NCBI GenBank assembly: GCA_021823425.1 | Contig: JAKANX010000007.1 | Coordinates: 1-18,641 of the forward strand | Direction of reading: 5' to 3' | Length of the DNA stretch: 18,641 nucleotides | Source: Microcaldota archaeon | GTDB lineage: Archaea > Micrarchaeota > Micrarchaeia > Anstonellales > Bilamarchaeaceae | Shown here: one piece after another, positions 5,469 to 12,537 of the stretch | Position numbering within the stretch: position 1 is the stretch's first letter | Layout of the letters: every line of letters begins with the position of its first letter | Program-made: the position numbers and the translations under genes | Notes under the pieces: generated by a model | Database searches by the model: none | What the model was told of the DNA's origin: nothing | Seen by the model: the letters and a program-made list of their open reading frames with translations, nothing else

Positions 5469-7178
5469 ATGGACATCAAAGAGATAATACGCAAGCACGC
5501 GCTCAAGAACGCGCACGATTACGGAAAGGCCAACCCGGGCTCCATCGCGGGCAAGGTCATCGCCGAATTCCCCGACTCCAAATCGGACATGAAGGGCACG
5601 ATGAAGGCGATAGGCGAGGAGGCCGCCAAAGTGAACGCGATGGGCAAGGGCGAGATAGAGGAGGCGCTCAAGAACTACACGTTCGCGGAAAAGAAAATCG
5701 AGGAGCGGAAGCTCACGCTCCCGAACGCGGTTGAAGGAAAAGTGGTAACCCGTTTTCCTCCGGAGCCGAGCGGCTACCCGCACATAGGCCACGCGAAGGC
5801 CGCATTTCTGGATTACGAGGCCGCGAACGCCTACAACGGAAAGATGCTCCTCCAATTTGACGATACGAACCCGGAAAAGGAGAGCGGGGAATACGTGGAA
5901 GCCCTGAAAGAGGGCCTCAAATGGCTCGGCATAACATGGGACGGGAAGGAATTCTACACCTCGGATTACATGACGGAAATTTACGATTACTCTGTGAAGG
6001 GAATGGAAAAAGGCGTGCTTTACGTTTGCACGTGCACGCAGGAGGAGACCAGCAAGAACCGCGAGCAGGGAAAGCCGTGCCCGTGCAGCATGCTGGGCGC
6101 AAAGGAGAACCTCGCAAGATGGGAAAATATGATTCAGGCTGAACCCGAAACTGGAAACGGGAAACGCTACCGGGAGGGCGAGGCGGTCGTTCGCTTCCGC
6201 GGAGACATGTCCGCGCTCAACACGACCCTGCGCGACCCTACTATGCTGCGCATAATGGACGCGCCACATTACAGGCAGAAAAACAAGTATCGCGTATGGC
6301 CCAATTATGATTTCGCCACGCCTATTTTAACGCACAAGATGGGCGTCACGCACATAATGCGGAGCAAGGAATACGAATTGCGCGACGAGCTTTATTTCAG
6401 GCTCTGCGAGGCGCTGGGCATTCCGAAAGCCGATGTCGTGGGCTTCTCCCGCCTCAATATAAAGAACGCTCCCATAAGCAAGCGTTTCATCACTCCGTTA
6501 GTGAAGGAGGGCAAGGTGATGGGCTGGGACGACCCGAGGCTGCCCACGCTCAAAGGGCTCGCAAGGAGGGGCATACTTCCGGAAGCGGTGAAGAATTTCG
6601 TGATGTCCTTTGGGCTTTCCAAGGTGGAGAGCGAGCCGGGCTGGGAAAAGCTGCTTTCCGAGAACAGAAAGCTGCTTGAGCCCGGCGCGAGGCACTATTT
6701 CTTCGTTCCAAACCCGATTCGGCTGGAAATACGCGGCTCGCAATACCACGAGGCCGAGCTCAAGCTGCACCCCAACCAGGACTTCGGCACGAGAAAAATA
6801 AGGGTAAACGATTTCGCGTTCATATCCGAGGCCGACTTCTCCAACATCAGCGAGGGAGAGGTTTTCAGGCTCAAGGACCTTTTCAATGCGAAAATGGTTT
6901 CCAAGAAGGACCTGATAGCAGAGCGCGTCGCGGATTCCAAGGCCGAGAAGAAAATCCAATGGGTCACCGACTACGTGGAAGCGGAAATACTCAAGCCGGG
7001 CGACCTTCTCAAGGAGGACGAATCGTTCAACGAAGCCAGTTTGGAGCTCGTGAAGGGCTACGCGGAGGCCAACATTTCCTCGCTTGAAGCCGGCCGGATA
7101 ATACAATTCGAGCGCTTCGGGTTCTGCAAGCTGGACGCCAAGAAGGCCGGCAAATACATTTTCATTTACACCTGCTGA
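5469..7178 (+). CDS. gltX: Glutamyl-tRNA synthetase, archaeal/eukaryotic type
   Basis: This 569-residue class I synthetase charges tRNA with glutamate. A helical N-terminal region typical of archaeal GluRS (about 1-85) precedes the Rossmann catalytic domain with HIGH (residues 105-108, in PSGYPHIGHAKAAF). A Cys-rich insert (VCTCTQEE and GKPCPCSM) probably binds zinc. The KMSKS-like loop is PISKR (335-339), and GWDDPRLPTLKGLARRG follows. The C-terminal beta-barrel anticodon domain is complete. Because gatCAB is present nearby, the enzyme may be non-discriminating and also make Glu-tRNA(Gln) for amidation. Oddity: residues 224-233 (AEPETGNGKR) are encoded by four heptamer repeat units and sit just before the conserved EGEAVVRF, where homologs normally have a shorter linker. 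A Shine-Dalgarno AGGTG supports the start. A GlnRS identity is less likely given GatCAB and the archaeal setting. Confidence 0.95.
   Translation: MDIKEIIRKHALKNAHDYGKANPGSIAGKVIAEFPDSKSDMKGTMKAIGEEAAKVNAMGKGEIEEALKNYTFAEKKIEERKLTLPNAVEGKVVTRFPPEPSGYPHIGHAKAAFLDYEAANAYNGKMLLQFDDTNPEKESGEYVEALKEGLKWLGITWDGKEFYTSDYMTEIYDYSVKGMEKGVLYVCTCTQEETSKNREQGKPCPCSMLGAKENLARWENMIQAEPETGNGKRYREGEAVVRFRGDMSALNTTLRDPTMLRIMDAPHYRQKNKYRVWPNYDFATPILTHKMGVTHIMRSKEYELRDELYFRLCEALGIPKADVVGFSRLNIKNAPISKRFITPLVKEGKVMGWDDPRLPTLKGLARRGILPEAVKNFVMSFGLSKVESEPGWEKLLSENRKLLEPGARHYFFVPNPIRLEIRGSQYHEAELKLHPNQDFGTRKIRVNDFAFISEADFSNISEGEVFRLKDLFNAKMVSKKDLIAERVADSKAEKKIQWVTDYVEAEILKPGDLLKEDESFNEASLELVKGYAEANISSLEAGRIIQFERFGFCKLDAKKAGKYIFIYTC
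6138..6165 (+). repeat. Four-unit heptanucleotide repeat inside gltX
   Basis: Units GCTGAAC, CCGAAAC, TGGAAAC, GGGAAAC are consecutive and encode a low-complexity linker. The sequence shares an almost unbroken 19-base match with the middle of the aguA repeat (one mismatch), which is unlikely for unrelated coding regions. Confidence 0.8.
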
Positions 7179-7195
7179 GCCGAGGCGCCGCAACG

Positions 7196-7203
7196 CTATT
7201 TAA
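7196..7203 (+). promoter_or_regulatory. TATA box, leaderless promoter of the helicase gene
   Basis: CTATTTAA is centred about 27 nt before the ATG at 7227, in the 48-nt gap after gltX. Confidence 0.55.
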
Positions 7204-7226
7204 CCCCGTCCCCATCAAATGCACTC

Positions 7227-9344
7227 ATGCTTGACGAGTTCAATCCCAAGAGGTTCACCCAGCCTCCGCGCAAGGCCGAATACGGGGAAATAGAGCTGAG
7301 CGACGCAGTCAAATCCGCTTTCTCCTCGCGGGGAATAGAGAAATTGTACCGGCACCAGGCGGAAGGGATAAGGCTCGCGCGCGAAGGGAAGAACATAGTC
7401 GTCGTTGCCCCAACCGCGAGCGGAAAGAGCGAGATATACATGAGCGCGATTATTGACGCGGCCCTGAAAGGGGAGAACTCGCTCGTCGTCTACCCCACCA
7501 AGGCGCTCTCCCGCGACCAATTGAAAAGGTTCGAGCAGTTCGCGCTCTTCGGGATAAGGGCCGAGATATACGACGGCGACACGCCCCAGTCCAAGAGGGA
7601 GAAAATCAGGAAGTCGCCGCCGCAAATCCTCATCACCAATTTCGACATGCTCCACTATATTCTATTGAACAACGGGCTTTTCGACGCCTACCTGAGCAGG
7701 CTTTCCCTCCTCGTCGTGGACGAGCTGCACACCTGCACCGGGGTTTTCGGGGGCCACGTATCCAATATAATCTGGAGGCTGCGCCGCGTTATGGAACGCA
7801 AGCACAAGCGCAGCCTGAAATTCATCTGCACTTCCGCCACGATTGGAAATGCGAAGAGCTTCGCGCAGCTCATTTTCGGCGCGGAATTCTGCGAGGTGGA
7901 CGGCGAGGGCGCGCCTTCGGGCCCGATGGAGCACCTAATCGTAAATCCGGAAGGCGAAAGCTACACCACCACGTCCTTGCGAATAGCTGAGAAACTTGAG
8001 AAAAAGGCCCTCGTGTTCGCGAACAGCCACTCCGTTGTGGAGCGGCTGGGGCTCATGGGAAAGCGCATGGGCCTGAGCCTCGCTGTCTACAGGGCGGGGC
8101 TTGATTACGAAAGGAGGCGCGAGACTGAAAAGGAGTTCAAGGAGGGCCGCACCAGAATCCTCGCCACGACCTCGGCGCTAGAGCTGGGAATGGACATCGG
8201 CGACGTGGACGCGGTAATACTCGCAGGCTTTCCCGGCTCCATTACCCGGGTGCGCCAGCGCATAGGAAGGGCGGGAAGGAAGGGGCAGAAGGCGTACGGA
8301 ATTTACGTGGCAAAGGACAACCCGCTTGACCAGTATTACGCGGAAAAGCCCGAGGAATACCTCAACGGGGAGCCGGAGAGCTGCTTCGCGAACCCGAACA
8401 ATGAGAACCTGGTGCGCATGCACCTGCTTTCCGCGTCCAAGGACGCCCTGCTTTCCGAAAGCGAGCTCAAGGGGTTCGAGGCCGCGGCGGAATACCTGCA
8501 GGAGCACGGCCTGCTCAAGAAGCTGGGCAAGTTCTACGTCCCCACCCCGCAGGGAACGCAGCTCGTGCGCTCCCTTTCCATACGCGGAATAGGGAGGGGC
8601 ATACGCATCGTGGACGCGGACACAGAAAAGCAAATAGGAGAAAGGGAATTCCCGATGGCGATAAACGAGCTTTTCGAGGGCGCGGTCTACCTGCACGGCG
8701 GCGAGGCGTACATGAGCGAGGAACTGGGCCTTGAGCGCGGATACGCGAAAATCCGGAAGATAAACCAGGAGGCGGACTTCTACACGCAGGCGCTGAGCAT
8801 CAAGGAGGCGGAAGTCCTAGAGGAGGTCAAGACGCGCGACATCCTAGGATATCCCCTCTCTTTCGGAAAGGTCCACATAAAGACCACGGTGCACGGCTTC
8901 GCGGTGAAGGAAACGTTCAGCGGAAGGAAGCTGGGCGAGCACGCGTTCGCCGAGCCTTACGTGTACGATTTCAACACTTGCGGGATTTGGATTGACCTGG
9001 ATTCGCGCGCGGAGCAGGTGAAGAATTTCGGCGACGGGCTGCACGGCTTTGAGCACGTCTTCATAGCGATGATTCCTGCGCTCACCGGCGCGGACGCGAG
9101 GGAAATCGGCGGCCTCAGCTACCCGTCCGGAAGGATGTACGTGTACGACGGCGCGCCCGAAGGCAACGGGGTCACGGACGTTGTTTTCGGAAGGTTCGAG
9201 AAAATCGCCGCGATGGCAAAAGAGCGGCTCGCCTCGTGCGCGTGCGATTCCGGCTGCCCCAAGTGCGTGCTAGACCCGATGTGCGGAAACGACAACCGCT
9301 TTTTGGACAAGGGGGCCGCGCGCGAAATAACGTCGGAATTCTGA
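7227..9344 (+). CDS. DEAD/DEAH-box helicase with C-terminal DUF1998/MZB zinc-binding domain (Hrq1/MrfA-like)
   Basis: This 705-residue superfamily 2 helicase probably unwinds DNA in repair. Helicase motifs in order are Q-like YRHQAEGI (41-48), motif I PTASGKS (62-68), VVYPTKAL, motif II DELH (165-168), motif III SAT (203-205), ALVFANSHSVVERLG, and motif VI RQRIGRAGRKG (343-353). The C-terminal third carries a four-cysteine cluster, C673, C677, C680 and C686 in CDSGCPKCVLDPMCGN, which is the MZB signature of the Hrq1 and Bacillus MrfA (YprA) helicases. MrfA repairs mitomycin adducts and Hrq1 works in crosslink repair, so a similar role is reasonable. The N terminus lacks the ubiquitin-like or Rad4-binding extensions of eukaryotic forms. 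It is shorter than many bacterial YprA proteins but the core appears complete. A leaderless promoter supports the start. Confidence 0.92.
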   Translation: MLDEFNPKRFTQPPRKAEYGEIELSDAVKSAFSSRGIEKLYRHQAEGIRLAREGKNIVVVAPTASGKSEIYMSAIIDAALKGENSLVVYPTKALSRDQLKRFEQFALFGIRAEIYDGDTPQSKREKIRKSPPQILITNFDMLHYILLNNGLFDAYLSRLSLLVVDELHTCTGVFGGHVSNIIWRLRRVMERKHKRSLKFICTSATIGNAKSFAQLIFGAEFCEVDGEGAPSGPMEHLIVNPEGESYTTTSLRIAEKLEKKALVFANSHSVVERLGLMGKRMGLSLAVYRAGLDYERRRETEKEFKEGRTRILATTSALELGMDIGDVDAVILAGFPGSITRVRQRIGRAGRKGQKAYGIYVAKDNPLDQYYAEKPEEYLNGEPESCFANPNNENLVRMHLLSASKDALLSESELKGFEAAAEYLQEHGLLKKLGKFYVPTPQGTQLVRSLSIRGIGRGIRIVDADTEKQIGEREFPMAINELFEGAVYLHGGEAYMSEELGLERGYAKIRKINQEADFYTQALSIKEAEVLEEVKTRDILGYPLSFGKVHIKTTVHGFAVKETFSGRKLGEHAFAEPYVYDFNTCGIWIDLDSRAEQVKNFGDGLHGFEHVFIAMIPALTGADAREIGGLSYPSGRMYVYDGAPEGNGVTDVVFGRFEKIAAMAKERLASCACDSGCPKCVLDPMCGNDNRFLDKGAAREITSEF

Positions 9345-9370
9345 AAAATAACGGGCAAGCTGAAAAACCA

Positions 9371-9378
9371 TTATAAAT
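9371..9378 (+). promoter_or_regulatory. TATA box, leaderless promoter of the FKBP-like lipoprotein gene
   Basis: TTATAAAT is centred about 26 nt before the ATG at 9400, supporting that start over the GTG at 9394. Confidence 0.5.
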
Positions 9379-9399
9379 GTTCCCTGACAGAAGGTGTGC

Positions 9400-10323
9400 A
9401 TGAATTTTTCCAAATCCATGATACTCGCAGGTCTCGCCATCCCAAAAACGGTTTTTGGGATTCATCGCCGAACCTTCTTCTGCATCTCTTCGGCGATGTT
9501 CATCTTTCTCCTGCTTTTCGCAGGGTGCCCCGGGCAAAACCCCGTGCAGAGCAACAACGCCACGGCGCAGAACAACACCTCGGTTTCATACGCGGACGCG
9601 CTCCAGACCGGAGATTCCGCGATGGTGGATTACATTCTGGTCATAACGAACTCCAGCAGGGCCGACCCCAACCAGGTTTACGACACTTCGCTTCCCGGGC
9701 TGGCGAACGCGAGCGGCATATACAACCCGCAGAGGCGTTACGCGCCGCTCAACGTGACGCTCAACGACAGCAACGGGCTGCTTCCCGCGTTCACGCGGCA
9801 GCTTGTAGGCATGAAGGCGGGCGAGAACAAGACGTTCATAATAGACCCGGGCGAGGGCTACGGGTATTACGAGAGCAGCCGCGTGTTCACGCTCCCGCTC
9901 GTTTACAACGCATCGCGCTCCGAGCAGATTCCGCTCTCTTACCTGCTGGAGCGCAATATCACTCCGACGGTGGGCAAGTCCATTTACACGATGTATTGGC
10001 CCGCCAACGTGACAGGCATATCAAACGGCAACGTGACCGTGAAATACATGCCTGAACTGAACATAACAATTTTCTTCAACGGGCTGCCCGAGAGGGTGGT
10101 TTCTTTTGATGAGGGGAACATAACCATGGAACTCGTCGTCCAGCAGGGGGTAGTTTACGGTTTGCAGACGCCAAGCGGCCAGGCCATAAACGCCCTCGCG
10201 ACCGAGGTTACGGGCTCCAACGCAACGTTCGACGCAAACGGCCCCCTGGCCGGGCGCGAGCTGAACTTCACGGTGTTCGTGAGGAGCATCAGGAAGGCGG
10301 CGTCGCCGATAGGGGCCAAATGA
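9400..10323 (+). CDS. FKBP-domain surface lipoprotein, heavily N-glycosylation-sequon rich
   Basis: This 307-residue protein has a long charged n-region, a hydrophobic core (FFCISSAMFIFLLLF) and a lipobox-like LLFAGC with Cys43, so it is probably exported and lipid-anchored outside the cell. After a short Asn/Thr linker, the region from about residue 70 follows the FKBP pattern: GDSAMVDYILVI, then VYDTSLP, a PLNVT strand, GLLPAFTRQLVGMKAGENKTF, and DPGEGYGYY. The second half (GNVTVKYMPELNIT onwards) resembles the flap-insert portion of SlyD-type FKBPs. Sixteen N-x-S/T sequons occur, while the cytosolic FKBP at 456-1097 has none. It may help fold secreted proteins; isomerase activity is inferred. 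The gene begins with two consecutive perfect inverted repeats. A later start at the ATG near 9496 would leave too short a signal peptide. Confidence 0.82.
   Translation: MNFSKSMILAGLAIPKTVFGIHRRTFFCISSAMFIFLLLFAGCPGQNPVQSNNATAQNNTSVSYADALQTGDSAMVDYILVITNSSRADPNQVYDTSLPGLANASGIYNPQRRYAPLNVTLNDSNGLLPAFTRQLVGMKAGENKTFIIDPGEGYGYYESSRVFTLPLVYNASRSEQIPLSYLLERNITPTVGKSIYTMYWPANVTGISNGNVTVKYMPELNITIFFNGLPERVVSFDEGNITMELVVQQGVVYGLQTPSGQAINALATEVTGSNATFDANGPLAGRELNFTVFVRSIRKAASPIGAK
9439..9461. repeat. Perfect 11-bp inverted repeat with one-base centre, inside a coding region
   Basis: ATCCCAAAAAC (9439-9449) and GTTTTTGGGAT (9451-9461) are exact complements around a single G. It lies in the signal-peptide coding part of the lipoprotein gene. 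Confidence 0.8.
9463..9498. repeat. Perfect 10-bp inverted repeat with 16-base loop, directly after the previous one
   Basis: CATCGCCGAA (9463-9472) and TTCGGCGATG (9489-9498) are exact complements with a pyrimidine-rich loop. It starts one base after the preceding inverted repeat ends and could form a strong RNA hairpin early in the message. Confidence 0.8.
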
Positions 10324-10370
10324 GCGGTTGATGCGCGGCGTTGGTCTTCCGTGGTTTTGTTTTTTCGGGC

Positions 10371-10378
10371 GGGTGGGA
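10371..10378 (+). promoter_or_regulatory. nrdJ: Shine-Dalgarno site of the ribonucleotide reductase gene
   Basis: GGGTGGGA lies just before two adjacent ATGs (10379 and 10382). The GGTG core is six bases from the ATG at 10382, which favours that start. No TATA box is evident in the 58-nt gap after the lipoprotein gene, so the two may be cotranscribed. Confidence 0.5.
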
Positions 10379-10381
10379 ATG

Positions 10382-12493
10382 ATGGTAAGCAGGATTAGGA
10401 AGCGTGATGGGAGCGTCGTTGATTTCAACGCGGACAAGGTCAAGGAGGCAATCTGGAAGGCGGTGCAGGCGGTCGGCGGAAAGGACCGGGAGGAATCGGA
10501 CAGGACCGCGGAGCTCGCCGTGAAGCTTCTCGGCGAGAAGTTCGGGAACGAGATTCCCTCGGTCGAGGACGTCCAGGACATAGTGGAAAAGGCGCTCATT
10601 GAAAGGGGCCACGCGACCACGGCGAAGGCGTACATACTCTATCGGCACAAGAAGGGCGTGGAGCGCGAAGTCAAGGGGATAATGGGCGTAAAGGACGACC
10701 TCAAGCTCTCGCTCAATTCAATACAGGTGCTGGAGCGCAGGTACCTGCTCAAGGACGACAACGGCAAAATCGTGGAAACGCCGAGCCAGCTCTTCAGGCG
10801 CGTCGCCAGGTTCATCGCCTCGGGCGAAAAGCTTTTCGGCGGCGACGAGGAGACCGCCAAGGACTTCGAGGACGCGTTCTTTGAAGTGATGACCAAGCTT
10901 GAGTTCCTTCCCAACTCCCCGACGCTCATGAACGCGGGGACCGGGGTAGGGCAGCTCTCGGCGTGCTTCGTGCTCGGGATTACCGACGACCTGGACGACA
11001 TCTTCGAGGCAGTGAAGAACACCGCGCTCATACACAAGAGCGGCGGAGGCACCGGCTTCTCCTTCTCGTACCTGCGCCCGAAGGGCGATTTCGTCAAGAG
11101 CACCGCAGGAGTCGCGAGCGGGCCGCTTTCGTTCATGCGCATCTTCGACGTCGCAACGGACGTGGTGAAGCAGGGCGGCAAGAGGCGCGGGGCCAACATG
11201 GGCGTGCTTGAAACATGGCATCCCGACATAGAGGACTTCATCACGATGAAGCAGACCCCCGGGATAATGGAGAACTTCAACGTGAGCGTGGGCGCCGACG
11301 ACAAGTTCATGAAGTCCGTGGAGGAAAACGGCGACTACGACCTCGTCAACCCGCGCACCGGGCAGGTGCTCAGGAAGGTGAAGGCGAAGAGCATATTCAA
11401 CCTGATTGCGTATTCGGCGTGGAAATCCGCGGAGCCGGGATTGCTGTTCATGGACACGATAAACAGGGCGAACCCCACTCCCTCGGAAAGGATTGTGGCG
11501 ACCAACCCGTGCGGCGAAGTTCCCATGCCCAACTACGAGTCCTGCAACCTCGCGAGCATAAACCTCGCGAAATTCACCGAGGTGGACTGGAGCAGGACGG
11601 AATGGAAGAAGAAGATTGACTGGAACCGCCTCCGCTATGTCACCCGCCTGGGCGTGCAGTTCCTTGACAACGTGATAGAGCTCAACAAGTATCCCATACA
11701 GAAGATAAAGGACAAGACCCAGCACCACAGGCGCATCGGCCTCGGCGTGATGGGCTTTGCCAAGATGCTCTACCGCATGGGCGTGAGATACGACTCCGAG
11801 GAGGGCTTCAAGATAGGCGAGGAAGTGATGAAGTTCATCAGCGACGAGGCGCGCAAGATGAGCTACGAGATCGGAAGGGCGCGCGGCTCGTTCCCCGGAT
11901 TCAAGGAATCCACGTGGGCAAAGAAGTACGACGCGATGAGGAACGCGACCGTGACCTCTATCGCGCCCACGGGAACGATATCCATGATTGCGGACACCTC
12001 CAGCGGAGTGGAGCCCATGTTCTCGCTCGCGTACGTGAAAATCGTGATGGACGGGACGAGGCTCTACTACTCGGAGGACACGTTCGAGCACGTGCTCAAG
12101 GTCAGGGGGCTCTACTCCCCTGAGCTGATGCAGCAGGTGATTGAAAGCGGCAGCATAGCCGCGTTCGCCGAGCTGCCCAAGGAGCTCAAGGAGATATTCA
12201 GGGTGTCCTACGACCTTTCCGCCGACGCGCACGTGCGCATGCAGGCGGCTTTCCAGAAATACACGGACCTTGCGGTGAGCAAGACGATAAACATGCCGCC
12301 GGACGCGACGATAGAGGACGTGCAGAAGGCGTACATGCTCGCGTGGAAGACCGGTTGCAAGGGCATAACCGTCTACAGGGAGGGAAGCAGGGGCGAGGGA
12401 GTGCTGGCGAAGGTTAAGCCGGCGCCCAAGGCCGTGCCCAGCCCGGAGAACCCGAGCCCTGCGCAGGCTCCTGCCGCGAAGGGCGGGCAGTAA
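10382..12493 (+). CDS. nrdJ: Adenosylcobalamin-dependent (class II) ribonucleoside-diphosphate reductase
   Basis: This 703-residue enzyme makes deoxyribonucleotides by a B12-dependent radical mechanism. An ATP-cone domain opens the protein (SRIRKRDGSVVDFNADKV to KAYILYRH, about 3-90). The ten-stranded barrel follows, with redox Cys195 in LSACFVLG, the thiyl-radical Cys377 with Asn375 and Glu379 in NPCGE, the partner Cys388 in YESCNLASIN, and SIAPTGTISMIADTSSGVEP. No small-subunit (nrdB) gene is near, consistent with class II. Oddity: after CKGITVYREGSR the protein ends in a Pro/Ala-rich tail (KPAPKAVPSPENPSPAQAP) with no cysteines. Many NrdJ proteins instead have a Cys-rich C terminus that re-reduces the active site. 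The start at 10382 is set by the Shine-Dalgarno site; in-frame codons back to 10328 are probably not translated. A T-rich tract follows the stop. Confidence 0.95.
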   Translation: MVSRIRKRDGSVVDFNADKVKEAIWKAVQAVGGKDREESDRTAELAVKLLGEKFGNEIPSVEDVQDIVEKALIERGHATTAKAYILYRHKKGVEREVKGIMGVKDDLKLSLNSIQVLERRYLLKDDNGKIVETPSQLFRRVARFIASGEKLFGGDEETAKDFEDAFFEVMTKLEFLPNSPTLMNAGTGVGQLSACFVLGITDDLDDIFEAVKNTALIHKSGGGTGFSFSYLRPKGDFVKSTAGVASGPLSFMRIFDVATDVVKQGGKRRGANMGVLETWHPDIEDFITMKQTPGIMENFNVSVGADDKFMKSVEENGDYDLVNPRTGQVLRKVKAKSIFNLIAYSAWKSAEPGLLFMDTINRANPTPSERIVATNPCGEVPMPNYESCNLASINLAKFTEVDWSRTEWKKKIDWNRLRYVTRLGVQFLDNVIELNKYPIQKIKDKTQHHRRIGLGVMGFAKMLYRMGVRYDSEEGFKIGEEVMKFISDEARKMSYEIGRARGSFPGFKESTWAKKYDAMRNATVTSIAPTGTISMIADTSSGVEPMFSLAYVKIVMDGTRLYYSEDTFEHVLKVRGLYSPELMQQVIESGSIAAFAELPKELKEIFRVSYDLSADAHVRMQAAFQKYTDLAVSKTINMPPDATIEDVQKAYMLAWKTGCKGITVYREGSRGEGVLAKVKPAPKAVPSPENPSPAQAPAAKGGQ

Positions 12494-12496
12494 TTA

Positions 12497-12509
12497 TTTT
12501 CTTTTTTCT
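12497..12509 (+). terminator. T-rich tract after nrdJ, probable archaeal terminator
   Basis: TTTT, C, TTTTTT and further T/C-rich sequence directly follow the nrdJ stop codon in the 44-nt gap between the converging nrdJ and gatB genes. No matching U-tract is seen for gatB in this gap. Confidence 0.5.
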
Positions 12510-12537
12510 CTCGTTCCCTTATTCTTATTCTTTCATT

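Noticed and set aside
5454..7193. Two minus-strand open frames of 271 and 231 codons
   Set aside because: Both are shadows of gltX on the opposite strand.
10718..12232. Long open frame of 504 codons on the minus strand
   Set aside because: It is fully antisense to the ribonucleotide reductase gene, whose catalytic motifs are all in the plus frame. GC-rich third positions create long antisense open frames here.
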